DNA of 57,511 nucleotides from NCBI GenBank assembly GCA_031261445.1, contig JAISJQ010000020.1, positions 1 to 57,511 on the forward strand. Reading direction: 5' to 3'. The DNA is from Oscillospiraceae bacterium. Lineage in GTDB: Bacteria; Bacillota; Clostridia; Oscillospirales; Acutalibacteraceae. The translations under genes and the position numbers were made by a program. Shown in pieces: positions 1 to 8,113 of this stretch (positions are counted from its first letter, which is position 1; each line of letters opens with the position of its first letter). The notes beneath the pieces were generated by a model, which saw only the letters and a program-made list of their open reading frames with translations, was not told the DNA's origin and did no database searches.

Positions 1-219
1 CCTGCAACACCCACCGCCCCTGCGCCGAAACCCGCCGCGCTGAAAGTCGGCGACAAGGTCAAAATCAACGCCAGCGCAGGCAAGTACAGCCGCTCGACCG
101 TGACCATCCCCGCCACCTACAAGGGAAAGGCCTACACGGTCAAGCAAGTGGACAAAGACGATGCGCTCATCAAGGAGCTCAACAGCTGGGTCAAGACTAA
201 GGACTTGACGCGAGTTTGA
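1..219 (+). CDS. C-terminal fragment, probable phage lysin wall-binding domain
   Basis: Reading frame 1 is open from the first base to TGA at 217-219, so the 5' part of the gene lies outside the window. The visible 72 residues begin with a Pro/Ala linker (PATPTAPAPKPAA) and continue as a small basic beta-rich domain starting LKVGDKVKI. A VGDKVKI start after a Pro-rich linker is typical of SH3-like wall-binding domains at the C-terminus of Firmicutes phage endolysins. The catalytic domain is not visible, so the function is inferred. The gene lies 34 bases upstream of the minor head gene. Such a position is odd, since lysis genes usually follow the tail genes in PBSX-like phages. Confidence 0.5.
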   Translation, partial: PATPTAPAPKPAALKVGDKVKINASAGKYSRSTVTIPATYKGKAYTVKQVDKDDALIKELNSWVKTKDLTRV

Positions 220-253
220 CGGTGGCGAAAGGCACGAAAGAGAGGGTATGTGT

Positions 254-1822
254 ATGGACTGCGCGGCGCTCAAAAAAGCGATCGATGCATATATCCGAAA
301 AGCGGATGATGATCTAGAGAGCACGTTACGTGCTGCGGGCTTTTGGGCGGCGGCACAGATTCTGCGGCGCGTGCACGCCCTTGAGCCGCGCATTGACGAG
401 ATACTCACAGCACAGGCAACATATCTGCTAGACGCATGGCACGCAGATCCGTCCCCCGAGGAATTCTACTCACGCGATCTACCCGCACTGGCAGCGGCAG
501 ACACAACGGGCAAAGCCCTAGGAGAGCTTTTCACGCAGGAGTTTCCCGCGGCGCTGGTTGAGTTTACAGGGACGCATTTGCAACACGCATCCCCCGATTT
601 GGCGGTGGGCATGGTTACGGATCAGACGAGTGCGTTTTTCCGCAACTGGGCGCCTGAGTTGGGGCGGCTGATGAAGCTTAACGACTATGACGTACTCGAG
701 CAGACGCTTGTAAAGGCCATGCATGAGGGTTGGGGCGTTAACCAGACCATGAAAGCCATCTACGATAGCCGTATCCGAGATACGGCTTATCGCGCACGCC
801 GTGTTGCGCTAACGGAAACCATGCGGGCGCACAACGCAGGCGCATACGATGCGATGTTGCAAGACCCGCGATGTGTCGACAAGCGGTGGAGGCACACGGG
901 TGGCTGGCGCATTACGCCGCGCGACAATCACGTGGCCATGGACGGGCAGATCCGTCCCAAAGATGAGCCCTTTGAGCTCGTCGGCCGCTCAGGCGATAGA
1001 TACGCGCCCTACTATCCTGTTGACCCTTCATTGCCTGCTGAGGAGAGCATTAACTGTCACTGTCTCGCCGATCCAATCCGCGCGTCGGATGCGGAGCTCA
1101 TGAATGCCGTTGATCTCCGCGCCCGCCAGCGCATGGAGATCGAACGCGCAAACCGAAAATCCGCACAAGGCGGCGTCATGGCAGCGCACAGTGACACGAT
1201 CCGCTGGCCAGAGAAAGGCTTGCCTCTCTCCCCAGAGAAATTAGCCGCGCTTACGCAGCGGGCAGAATATGCAGGCGTCGCGCTCAAGGGCTTTGAGGGC
1301 ACAGACGCAAACGCTCACGTGCTCGAGCGATTAATCGACAGCGCGGGTGCGGTCGTCAAACGTTACCCGCAACTGCAGAGCATAGGCGGAAAACCGCTTA
1401 CGCTACATCCTTTGCGCAACGGTCTGGGCGACAACGATTTTGCAAAGATATCCAAAGGGTCGCCGCACATCATACACCTAAACCCCAAGGCCTTGCGTAG
1501 CGAGGTACACCTCGCCGAAGAGTACGGCAAGTTGGCAAGTGAGGGCTGGTTTGTGCGCGGGACAGACTACAGACACATAGTCTATCACGAGGCGGGGCAC
1601 GTGCTTGATGCCTCGGTGGACGTTGACGGGTTAGCCGTGGCAAGACAAATCAGCGGTGTTCCATACGACACGCTGCATGAATATGTGGCAAACGAGGTCT
1701 CGAAATATGGGACGGCAAGCGCGTCTGAACTGGTTGCGGAGGCGGTATCTGCCTCCATGATGGAGAAACCCTCAGGTTTTGCGTTGACTTTTTTGCGAGA
1801 ATGCGGTATACTATACCCATAA
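254..1822 (+). CDS. phage minor head protein (SPP1 gp7/Mu gpF family) with C-terminal zincin-like domain
   Basis: Head morphogenesis protein of 522 residues. Residues about 174-271 carry the Mu F/SPP1 gp7 signature: an ARRVALTETMRAHNAGA helix, a W..H..TPRDNHVAMDG segment and the closing INCHCLADP. Members sit inside the procapsid near the portal and assist assembly or DNA ejection. The C-terminal 200 residues are extra. They contain YHEAGHVLDAS, an HExxH zinc-protease motif at residues 445-449, with E492 and E496 downstream as candidate third ligands. This resembles the toxin-type metallopeptidase tails found on some phage head proteins. I chose ATG 254 over ATG 248 because GAGAGGG (240-246) is well spaced only for 254. 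It overlaps the next gene's reading frame slightly upstream of that gene's probable start. Confidence 0.85.
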   Translation: MDCAALKKAIDAYIRKADDDLESTLRAAGFWAAAQILRRVHALEPRIDEILTAQATYLLDAWHADPSPEEFYSRDLPALAAADTTGKALGELFTQEFPAALVEFTGTHLQHASPDLAVGMVTDQTSAFFRNWAPELGRLMKLNDYDVLEQTLVKAMHEGWGVNQTMKAIYDSRIRDTAYRARRVALTETMRAHNAGAYDAMLQDPRCVDKRWRHTGGWRITPRDNHVAMDGQIRPKDEPFELVGRSGDRYAPYYPVDPSLPAEESINCHCLADPIRASDAELMNAVDLRARQRMEIERANRKSAQGGVMAAHSDTIRWPEKGLPLSPEKLAALTQRAEYAGVALKGFEGTDANAHVLERLIDSAGAVVKRYPQLQSIGGKPLTLHPLRNGLGDNDFAKISKGSPHIIHLNPKALRSEVHLAEEYGKLASEGWFVRGTDYRHIVYHEAGHVLDASVDVDGLAVARQISGVPYDTLHEYVANEVSKYGTASASELVAEAVSASMMEKPSGFALTFLRECGILYP

Positions 1823-1845
1823 AAGCATCAAAAAAGGGGGATATC

Positions 1846-2004
1846 GTGACTGCAGATAAAGAAGTGCTGTTTTGGCAGACAAATAAAGACTGGTATCGCT
1901 ATGATGAGCGAGCGAAAGGCTATAGGCTTACACCAGTCGCGCCTGATCGCGCAAAAAAGTCATTCGCCCTCTGTCAGGACAAGACACGCAAGGGTGTGCT
2001 CTGA
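1846..2004 (+). CDS. small phage protein following the minor head/zincin gene
   Basis: Encodes 52 residues, starting TADKEVLFWQTNKDWYRY after the initiator Met. GTG 1846 is preferred because a GGGGG Shine-Dalgarno lies five bases upstream. An in-frame ATG at 1801 would overlap the previous gene and has no ribosome binding site. The protein is Trp/Tyr-rich and basic towards the C-terminus, with no signal peptide or membrane segment. I do not recognise a characterised family. Its position directly behind a head protein with a protease-like tail suggests a partner, inhibitor or immunity role, but that is inference. A good intrinsic terminator follows it. Confidence 0.65.
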   Translation: MTADKEVLFWQTNKDWYRYDERAKGYRLTPVAPDRAKKSFALCQDKTRKGVL

Positions 2005-2032
2005 TAGCACTAGGAGAAAGAAAACCACACTG

Positions 2033-2063
2033 ACCGCTTGGCAAACTAGCTAGGCGGTTTTTA
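2033..2063 (+). terminator. intrinsic terminator or attenuator inside the head gene cluster
   Basis: ACCGC (2033-2037) pairs with GCGGT (2054-2058). The stem extends inward by five more pairs (two of them G-U) to a six-base loop and is followed by TTTTTAT. It separates the minor head/zincin pair from the protease-capsid genes, so it may lower or uncouple their transcription. Termination has not been tested. Confidence 0.55.
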
Positions 2064-2097
2064 TATGCCAAAATCGGCAATGCGCCGTTTGGATAGC

Positions 2098-2121
2098 CCG
2101 TCACCGCGCAAGCGACGGCGG
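2098..2121 (+). other. GC-rich hairpin before the prohead protease gene
   Basis: An imperfect stem has five outer pairs, an internal 2x2 loop and three inner pairs closed by a GCAA tetraloop. It lies 32 bases upstream of the xkdF-like start and is followed by GTATTTTG. It could be a weak second terminator or an mRNA-stabilising 5' structure. Confidence 0.35.
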
Positions 2122-2153
2122 GTATTTTGTTGTGCGGAAAGGAGGACGTAAAA

Positions 2154-3092
2154 ATGCACGCAATACAAAAAGCAAGGGAGATTTTCGACCTGCACCCCTC
2201 GTTCGTTTCTCTCGTAGCGAAACCCGCAAACCGACGTAGCTTTCTGGCAGCCAAAGCCGAGGACGGCACAGTGCAAATCACGACACAAGGCAAAGTGGTC
2301 TGCGCTGTACAAGCGGAGCACTACATCACAGGCATCGTCTATGAGCCTTACACGGAGGACGCGCATGGCGAATACATGACGGCGGACGAGATACGCAAGG
2401 CCGCGTACTGGTTTGCCAAAAACGGCAACCGTGTGGATCTGCAACACAACTGCGTTGGGCTATGCGATGCCTGCGTGGTGGAAAACTGGGTGACCAAGAG
2501 CGACTCAGAAATCAGCGACCCTGTGTTTGGTGTCACGTCCGTCAAGCGCGGCACGTGGCTACTGACTGTGGAAGTGATCGACGAGACGGTCTGGAGAGCG
2601 ATTACGTCTGGAGAAATCGCTGGCTTCTCTCTGTTCGGCATCGGCCGATACGGAGAAGAGCGAAATCTGCCCGCGCAGACAGATCCACCTGCGGTCGCCC
2701 AGAAACAAGAGATGGGCGAAGCTGGATTCTTTCGAGAGTTTTGCGCCGTTGTGAAGGAGTTCCTGGCGGGGCTAAAACCTAAAAAACCAGAAAGTGAGGA
2801 AACGGAAATGACCGAAGAGCAATTCAAGAAGTGCGTCGCGGATGAGCTGTCGCGACAGTTACCGAAAGCGGTGGCAGACGCGGTGGCGGTGGCCGCGAAA
2901 GCGCTGATCCCCGCACACACAGAGCCAGAGCCTGTGCCCGAGGCTACGCCTACAGAGACGCTTACGGAGGCTGTCTGCAAGGCGGTGCAGGACACACTAA
3001 CACCCATGCTACAGGCGGCGGGGCTACCGACCGCATTGGACACGGTCATCGAAAAGAGCGATGACTTGCATTACCTACACGGTATCTTGTGA
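2154..3092 (+). CDS. xkdF: XkdF-like prohead protease with scaffold-like C-terminus
   Basis: 312 residues. The first two thirds match the XkdF serine protease family (Peptidase_S78_2). Visible landmarks are EYMTADEIRKAAYWFAKNG, a VDLQHN segment with the candidate catalytic His, KRGTWLLTVEVID, and EIAGFSLFG with the candidate Ser. The remaining third is acidic, Ala/Pro-rich and helical, as expected for a scaffold. These proteins cleave and remove scaffold inside the procapsid. ATG 2154 has GGAAAGGAGG just upstream. An internal in-frame ATG at 2808 also has a Shine-Dalgarno (GAGGA, 2796-2800, seven-base spacing). It could give a separate scaffold of about 94 residues, as in lambda C/Nu3. Confidence 0.85.
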   Translation: MHAIQKAREIFDLHPSFVSLVAKPANRRSFLAAKAEDGTVQITTQGKVVCAVQAEHYITGIVYEPYTEDAHGEYMTADEIRKAAYWFAKNGNRVDLQHNCVGLCDACVVENWVTKSDSEISDPVFGVTSVKRGTWLLTVEVIDETVWRAITSGEIAGFSLFGIGRYGEERNLPAQTDPPAVAQKQEMGEAGFFREFCAVVKEFLAGLKPKKPESEETEMTEEQFKKCVADELSRQLPKAVADAVAVAAKALIPAHTEPEPVPEATPTETLTEAVCKAVQDTLTPMLQAAGLPTALDTVIEKSDDLHYLHGIL

Positions 3093-3106
3093 TTAGGAGG
3101 GACGAA

Positions 3107-4093
3107 ATGACAAAAGCAGATCAACAGATCGTGAAAGAGACGATCACGACAGAAACTCTCGCGGGCGGGGGGCTTCTCAACGCCGAGCAGTCCACCCGCT
3201 TTCTGACGCAGATTTTTGAGGGGACACCTCTGGGGGCATTGACGCACAACGAGGTGCGCCGCTCTAAAACGGGTCAACTCGATAAGCTCAGCGTCAACCC
3301 GCGCCTTCTCCGGCGCAAAGTGGAGAACATCGATGCCACCAGCGCGGGGGGCGTACCCGTGCTGGATGAAGAAACTGGCCAGGTCACGGGATACCGTGCA
3401 CAGGTTGTTACGAGTCAAGTGCCGTATGCCTGTGTGTCGGTTCGCCTGCCGTGGGAGATCACGGGCGAGACGCTCCGCCAGAACCTCCAGGGCACATCTT
3501 TCGAGGCGCTGGCAGAGCAACTCATGCTGTCCCAGTTGAGGGAAGACGTTGAGGATATCTTGCTTAACGGGGATACTGCGGCTGCGTTAGATGACCCCGA
3601 CCATGATTTCCTCTACATCAACGACGGCTGGGTTAAGAAGGCCAAGCTCGGCGGTCACGTGGTGGATCTGACGGCGCTACAAGAGGGCGTGCTTGACATC
3701 AGGGCCTTCAACGCCGCCGCGCAAGCGCTACCCTCCAAGTATCACGGCGCATCTGTGCGCTGGTTGATGAGCCCGCGCACACAGCAAAGCTGGGTCAACT
3801 ACCTGGCCAACGCCGCCATTGGTAACGGTGGCAACGTGGCGGATTCCATGTACACCGCGCCGTTTGGCATCCAGATCTTGCCTGTTCCGCGCATCCCTGA
3901 CGACGTGATTATGCTGACCAACCCCAAAAACCTCGTCAAGGTCAGCACCCATGACGTGATCATCAAGCGGTCGGCAGAGGGCAAGCACGCCGTCATGGAG
4001 GACAAAATCTTCTACGGCATCCATCTCGATCTCGACGCTGTGATCGAGGAGACTGACGCGCTGGCGATCGCCACGGGCGTTGGCGTGGCGTAA
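3107..4093 (+). CDS. phage major capsid protein (HK97-like fold)
   Basis: 328 residues, starting TKADQQIVKETITTETLAGG. It directly follows the protease/scaffold gene, the usual place for the capsid gene, and has the XkdG-like length. It contains the typical helix-rich start, an extended E-loop-like region (RRSKTGQLDKLSVNPRLLRR) and a C-terminal MEDKIFYGIHLDLDAVIEETDALAIA strand region. ATG 3107 has a strong AGGAGGG nine bases upstream; an in-frame alternative 18 bases earlier has no site. Assembles the icosahedral shell. No delta domain separate from the upstream protease gene is apparent. Confidence 0.85.
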   Translation: MTKADQQIVKETITTETLAGGGLLNAEQSTRFLTQIFEGTPLGALTHNEVRRSKTGQLDKLSVNPRLLRRKVENIDATSAGGVPVLDEETGQVTGYRAQVVTSQVPYACVSVRLPWEITGETLRQNLQGTSFEALAEQLMLSQLREDVEDILLNGDTAAALDDPDHDFLYINDGWVKKAKLGGHVVDLTALQEGVLDIRAFNAAAQALPSKYHGASVRWLMSPRTQQSWVNYLANAAIGNGGNVADSMYTAPFGIQILPVPRIPDDVIMLTNPKNLVKVSTHDVIIKRSAEGKHAVMEDKIFYGIHLDLDAVIEETDALAIATGVGVA

Positions 4094-4109
4094 GAAGGAG
4101 GGATAGAAC

Positions 4110-4292
4110 ATGGCAGTAGCGAAAACAAAAGTCCGTCTTGTGCGAGGGCAGAGCTATACGGGCAAGGTCGAGGCAACGCGGCAAAAGCCCGTTGTTGAGG
4201 TCGATAGCAAGCTGGCGCAGGAGCTCGTGCAGTCTGGGTATTTCGCGCTCGTGACGCCCTCGCCTGCGCAACCGCCCATAGGTGCGCAATGA
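4110..4292 (+). CDS. small phage head protein between capsid and connector genes
   Basis: 60 residues (AVAKTKVRLVRGQSYTGKVE after Met), basic and predicted beta-rich. It starts 17 bases after the capsid stop behind AAGGAGG and overlaps the connector gene by four bases (ATGA). The position matches the small yqbF-like genes of skin/PBSX elements. Role unknown; a head decoration or completion protein is possible but unproven. Confidence 0.6.
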   Translation: MAVAKTKVRLVRGQSYTGKVEATRQKPVVEVDSKLAQELVQSGYFALVTPSPAQPPIGAQ

Positions 4293-4666
4293 GTGCCCTA
4301 ACACCGCAAGACGTGCGGGAGTATAGCGCTGACGCGTCCATCGCTGGGCGCACAGATGCGCAATTGCAGGTAGACATCACGCGTGCACTGCAGTGGATCG
4401 TCACATATACGCACAACGCGAGCGCAGTCAATGCGCCGCTCCCTGACACAGTTAGGCTGGCGGCGTTGTTGCTGGCTGAGCAGTTTGCGATTGCGGCGGC
4501 ACACCCAGATGTTGGGTTAAAGTCTGAGACCCTAGATGACTACAGCTACACGAGAGCGCAGTCGTCAGGGATCGACTTTGACGCGCTACAGCTGGGGTCG
4601 CTACTCGATGCCTACAAGGTCAAGCAGAAGAACGGTAACACCGAGCTACGCCTGCTTGTGGTGTGA
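4289..4666 (+). CDS. yqbG: head-tail connector protein, YqbG-like (DUF3199)
   Basis: 125 residues. The N-terminus MSALTPQDVREYSADASI, the helical QLQVDITRALQWIVTYT segment and the LAALLLAEQFAIAAA helix fit the YqbG/gp6-like head completion family. These form a ring under the portal that joins the filled head to the tail. The start overlaps the preceding stop by four bases, so translation is probably coupled. Confidence 0.75.
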   Translation: MSALTPQDVREYSADASIAGRTDAQLQVDITRALQWIVTYTHNASAVNAPLPDTVRLAALLLAEQFAIAAAHPDVGLKSETLDDYSYTRAQSSGIDFDALQLGSLLDAYKVKQKNGNTELRLLVV

Positions 4667-4679
4667 GGAGGACGAGGCT

Positions 4680-5063
4680 ATGAGTCTTGCAGATTTGCTG
4701 GATCACACGTGCGACATCTATCACATGCGGCGCACGCAAGAGTCTCCCGGATACGGGCTACCCGCCTCCCCGTCGTTTAGCTACGGCGGGGAGGCGGATC
4801 TTGTATCTGTCCCTTGCCACTTTGCCCGCCGGGCAACGGTGGGAGGGTCGGGGATGCACCAGACCGAGCCGCGAAACGAGATTGCGGGGCGGCGCAAGCT
4901 GGTCTTGCCCACCGGGACAGATGCTAGATTACTCGACAAGATCGTGCACCTGCAAACGGGTCTGACCTACACGGCAGAAATGCCCGACAGTATCCGCGGC
5001 CACCACGTGGCCGTGACAGTGACGCGTACGGACGAGCAGAAAACCGTGGGGGATCTGTTGTGA
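4680..5063 (+). CDS. head-tail joining protein, XkdH-like
   Basis: 127 residues, starting SLADLLDHTCDIYHMRRT. A short beta-rich head-closure protein of the XkdH/YqbH type is expected here, and the conserved opening 'LLDHTCDIYH' supports this. It includes RKLVLPTGTDARLLDKIVH and ends TRTDEQKTVGDLL. ATG 4680 has TGAGGAGG upstream; the same frame is open further upstream but without a ribosome site. The stop overlaps the next gene's GTG start. Confidence 0.7.
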   Translation: MSLADLLDHTCDIYHMRRTQESPGYGLPASPSFSYGGEADLVSVPCHFARRATVGGSGMHQTEPRNEIAGRRKLVLPTGTDARLLDKIVHLQTGLTYTAEMPDSIRGHHVAVTVTRTDEQKTVGDLL

Positions 5064-5590
5064 GTGAGGCAACCGTAGATACGAGCGAGCTGGCGGCGTG
5101 GACGCAAAATTTACGCCTTGCCCGTTTTGCCCTGCACGAGATCCTGAAAGAGGCATTGGGCGAGACGGGTGACAAGCTACTTGCTCTCGTAGTGGAGAAT
5201 ATTGAGACGCGCAAACTCGTGGCCACGAGAAATCTGCTACACTCGTTCCAGCGTGGGTCGCCAGAAAACGAGAATATTTGGGTTCTCAAAGAGGGCACGC
5301 TGCGCTTGACGCTAGAGGTTGGTAGCAAGGCCAAATACGCAAGGGCAGTCAACGATGGGCACAGGCAAACACCGGGACGGTTCATACCGGGGTATTGGAT
5401 CGGCACAGGAAGAGAAGCGTTTTTCCTGTACGATCCAGACGCAGATGAGGGCATGGTGCTCAAACAGAACTGGGTGCTCGGCAATCCGTATTTTACCGAC
5501 GCGGCAAACGCGATGGAAAAATACTTTCCGGAGATATGCGACAAGTGGATATCTCTGTGGGTTGCGAAATACTTCTACGGCTTTGGCTAA
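5060..5590 (+). CDS. tail completion protein, HK97 gp10/XkdI-like
   Basis: 176 residues, starting at GTG 5060, which overlaps the previous TGA (GTGA). Family landmarks are the N-terminal helical half (ARFALHEILKEALGETGDKLLALV), then GSKAKYARAVNDGHRQTPGRFIPGYW, typical of gp10-like tail terminators ('YA..V..G....'). These cap the tail tube before head joining. The size is slightly above average for the family. Confidence 0.75.
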   Translation: MSEATVDTSELAAWTQNLRLARFALHEILKEALGETGDKLLALVVENIETRKLVATRNLLHSFQRGSPENENIWVLKEGTLRLTLEVGSKAKYARAVNDGHRQTPGRFIPGYWIGTGREAFFLYDPDADEGMVLKQNWVLGNPYFTDAANAMEKYFPEICDKWISLWVAKYFYGFG

Positions 5591-5606
5591 GAGAGGCGGG
5601 AAACAC

Positions 5607-6083
5607 ATGGAACAGGATCTGGGCAGCGTTGCCCGCTATGTGCTAGCGCACACGGACGCAACACCTTACTACCACAATATGCCGTCAAACTTTACCACAC
5701 CCGCGGTGTATTTCCCCGCGCCGAGTATCGCTGCTGGAGAGGGCACTACGAGCGGCTACGCCATGGCGTACCGCTGGGACATCCTCTTCTTTGCCCCCGA
5801 GACACAGGGGGCGATAGATCGGGCGGTGGCGGTTGCTAGCGCAATCCTTGCTAACCACAGAGAGATCCCACAGGTTGATCCCGAAACGCTGGAGGTGCAA
5901 CCAGAGCACCCCATGCTACTCGACAAACCAACAACACGCATAATCGAGGCGGGTGTGGCACAGCTGTCGCTTAGCTGGATAAGCCGCAGGGGCTACCCAG
6001 AGGACGACAGCCCGCCCGTCCTGCACCACAGCTACAAAATAGTCGATCGAGGTGAGACAGATGGCAAAAGCCAGAACAGGTGA
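5607..6083 (+). CDS. XkdJ/YqbJ-like minor tail protein
   Basis: 158 residues (EQDLGSVARYVLAHTDATPYY after Met). Position between the gp10-like gene and the sheath gene matches xkdJ/yqbJ. The protein has the alpha/beta pattern of tail terminator-like families and no membrane segment. ATG 5607 follows AGAGGCGGG. The frame is open upstream inside the previous gene, but only this start has a ribosome site. The end overlaps the next gene by about 23 bases. Confidence 0.65.
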   Translation: MEQDLGSVARYVLAHTDATPYYHNMPSNFTTPAVYFPAPSIAAGEGTTSGYAMAYRWDILFFAPETQGAIDRAVAVASAILANHREIPQVDPETLEVQPEHPMLLDKPTTRIIEAGVAQLSLSWISRRGYPEDDSPPVLHHSYKIVDRGETDGKSQNR

Positions 6084-6315
6084 GGCGTTGCCTGCAGCAG
6101 AAACGCTTACCGCGCCTGCGGTGCCTTCGCGGGCATCGGAGAAAAAGTGGCCACTTGCGACGCTACGTGCGCAACGTCAGGCACTTTTCAGTGTTGACCC
6201 GGTGACGTTTGCGGGCGCAACTGCAGGGTTGCAGGGTAGCTACACCGTTACCGAGCTAAAAGCTAGGCTTGCACAATGGGGTAAGCGAGCAATCAAAAAA
6301 CAAGGAGGCAAATAA
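6061..6315 (+). CDS. small YqzN/YkzM-like phage protein
   Basis: 84 residues. The second half (FSVDPVTFAGATAGLQGSY, then TVTELKARLAQWGKR) resembles the YqzN/YkzM domain found just before the sheath gene in skin and PBSX. It has a disordered Ala/Pro/Glu-rich first half. ATG 6061 follows GAGGTGAG; GTG 6052 is an alternative. Its TAA shares a base with the sheath gene ATG. Function unknown; probably a tail assembly accessory. Confidence 0.6.
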   Translation: MAKARTGEALPAAETLTAPAVPSRASEKKWPLATLRAQRQALFSVDPVTFAGATAGLQGSYTVTELKARLAQWGKRAIKKQGGK

Positions 6316-7652
6316 TGGCAGGTGGAACTTACACGCCGGGTGTCAACAAGATACAACCGGGCGTATACACCAACATCCGCAGCGGGCGCACTGCTCCGAC
6401 GCCTACACGGCGCGGTATCGTGCTCTTGCTACTGCTTGCGCCCACATGGGGGGCGAGCGGAATCGTTCCCGTGCTCGCGGACAATCCGGACGTGGCATTC
6501 CCACAGTTGGGATTCCGCCCCTCAATGGATCAGGGCGAGGATGCAATCCGCATACGTCTGGCACTCAAACGGGCGGAGCGCGTGCTTGCGCTCATCGTAC
6601 AGGGCGAGAGCGGTGTCCCGGCGACGGCAAGCCTTGCGGGCGCAACTTTCACGGCAGCTTGCACAGGGACGCTAGGCAATCGGTTTAAGCTCGTCAGCGC
6701 AGCGCAACCCGATACGACCTACACCGTTCGTCTTCTGCTGGGCGCTGAAGAGCTGTTACGTTATGAGGGGCTAAACACGATTGGTGATCTTATGGCGGCA
6801 TCCGCGGGCAACCCTTGGATCGTTGTCACGGGTGACGAGGACGAGCCACTGACGGAGACGGCAGGGCTACCGTGTACCGGCGGCACGAACGCGACAGTCA
6901 CCGGGGACACCGTTGTTGCCGCACTGGCCGCTCTTGACGGACAGCGTTTTGACGTGCTGTGCGTGCCGTCGAACGACACTGCCGTACAGCAGGCAACGCT
7001 GGCCAAAGTCAAGCAGATGCGTGATAGCAACGGCGTTCCCGTGCGCGTGGCGATGCCGAATTTCTCGGCGGACTATGCTCCGTTGACGAATGTCACAAAC
7101 GGGTTTAGCGACATTGACGGGGAGCATTCTGCATCCATTGCCTGCGCATGGGCGGCAGGAGGCCGTGCCGCTTGCACTGCGGCGCAGGATCTGACGCATT
7201 CCGTTGTGGAGGGCGCGACGGGCATTGTGGACGCAAAAGCCGACCAAGATGCCGCGATCCTCGCAGGGGAGTTTTTCTTTGGTCGTGATGCGGCGGGCAA
7301 CGTAGTGTCGTACTACGACATCAACAGCCTCACCACGTTTACGGATGGCCAAGATGAGCGCTTTCGCAAAAATCGCGTGCTGAGCGTGTTTGACGAGTTG
7401 ACCACCCGTTTGCAACTTGCATTCCCGCCCGGGAAATTCACCAACTCCTCAGCCGACATTTCCGCCCGCGAGGGTCTGGGCACGCAACTCCTGTTACAGA
7501 TGCAGGAGGAGGGCGTGATCACCAACGTGGACGAGGAAAACGATTTTGTCGTTGACCGCGTGAACAGCCACGACGATCAGACATATATCACTATCGGCAT
7601 CCAACCGCTGGACAGTGTGGCGAAAACCTACATTGACGCGGTTGTGCAGTAA
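6315..7652 (+). CDS. xkdK: tail sheath protein
   Basis: 445 residues. It begins AGGTYTPGVNKIQPGVYTNI, the classic XkdK opening, and ends in the conserved sheath domain with VNSHDDQTYITIGIQPLDSVAKTYIDAVVQ. It forms the contractile sheath, so the phage is of the myovirus morphotype. A perfect AAGGAGG lies upstream, and the ATG overlaps the preceding stop by one base. An inner insertion domain of about 100 residues (around 95-190) is Gly/Thr-rich, which is usual for the family. Confidence 0.93.
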   Translation: MAGGTYTPGVNKIQPGVYTNIRSGRTAPTPTRRGIVLLLLLAPTWGASGIVPVLADNPDVAFPQLGFRPSMDQGEDAIRIRLALKRAERVLALIVQGESGVPATASLAGATFTAACTGTLGNRFKLVSAAQPDTTYTVRLLLGAEELLRYEGLNTIGDLMAASAGNPWIVVTGDEDEPLTETAGLPCTGGTNATVTGDTVVAALAALDGQRFDVLCVPSNDTAVQQATLAKVKQMRDSNGVPVRVAMPNFSADYAPLTNVTNGFSDIDGEHSASIACAWAAGGRAACTAAQDLTHSVVEGATGIVDAKADQDAAILAGEFFFGRDAAGNVVSYYDINSLTTFTDGQDERFRKNRVLSVFDELTTRLQLAFPPGKFTNSSADISAREGLGTQLLLQMQEEGVITNVDEENDFVVDRVNSHDDQTYITIGIQPLDSVAKTYIDAVVQ

Positions 7653-7664
7653 GGAGGCACAGAC

Positions 7665-8099
7665 ATGGGCAAGTATAACAAGCAGGCGATCAACGCCACA
7701 AAAGTCAAGCTGTTTTTGGACGGCGTAACCGTGGCGGATGCAATAAAATGCACAATCACCGCTACGCCGCGCACAGAGAGCTACCGCCAAAACGGCAAGA
7801 AGAACACCATGCTGCTGGGCTTTGATTACGACTTCAAGATCACCCGTATGCGAGCCACGGCGATGCTGTCGCGGATGCTGCAGAAGTACAAGGCAGATGG
7901 CGTCACGCCTGAGTTTACATTACAGGGCGTGCAAGACACGGCGGGCAGTGAGTACGCGGCTAACGGCGGAAAAAGTGAAACGGTCACAGCTGTGGGGTGC
8001 GTCATCACAAGCGCGATCGACCTCCTCCAGTATGACGAGGACGGCGCGGCCGTCAAGGACGAGATCAGCGGCACGGCACAAGACGTGACCTCCAAATGA
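7665..8099 (+). CDS. xkdM: tail tube protein
   Basis: 144 residues, the normal XkdM length. GKYNKQAINATKVKLFLDGV and SYRQNGKKNTMLLGFDYDFKIT are recognisable family segments. Builds the inner tube inside the sheath. It starts behind TAAGGAGG 12 bases after the sheath stop. The pair sheath-tube is the core of the contractile machine. Confidence 0.9.
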   Translation: MGKYNKQAINATKVKLFLDGVTVADAIKCTITATPRTESYRQNGKKNTMLLGFDYDFKITRMRATAMLSRMLQKYKADGVTPEFTLQGVQDTAGSEYAANGGKSETVTAVGCVITSAIDLLQYDEDGAAVKDEISGTAQDVTSK

Positions 8100-8113
8100 C
8101 GAAGGAGACCAAC

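Noticed and set aside
1801-1845. Upstream ATG for the small phage gene
   Set aside because: It lies inside the minor head gene without a ribosome site; GTG 1846 has a strong one.
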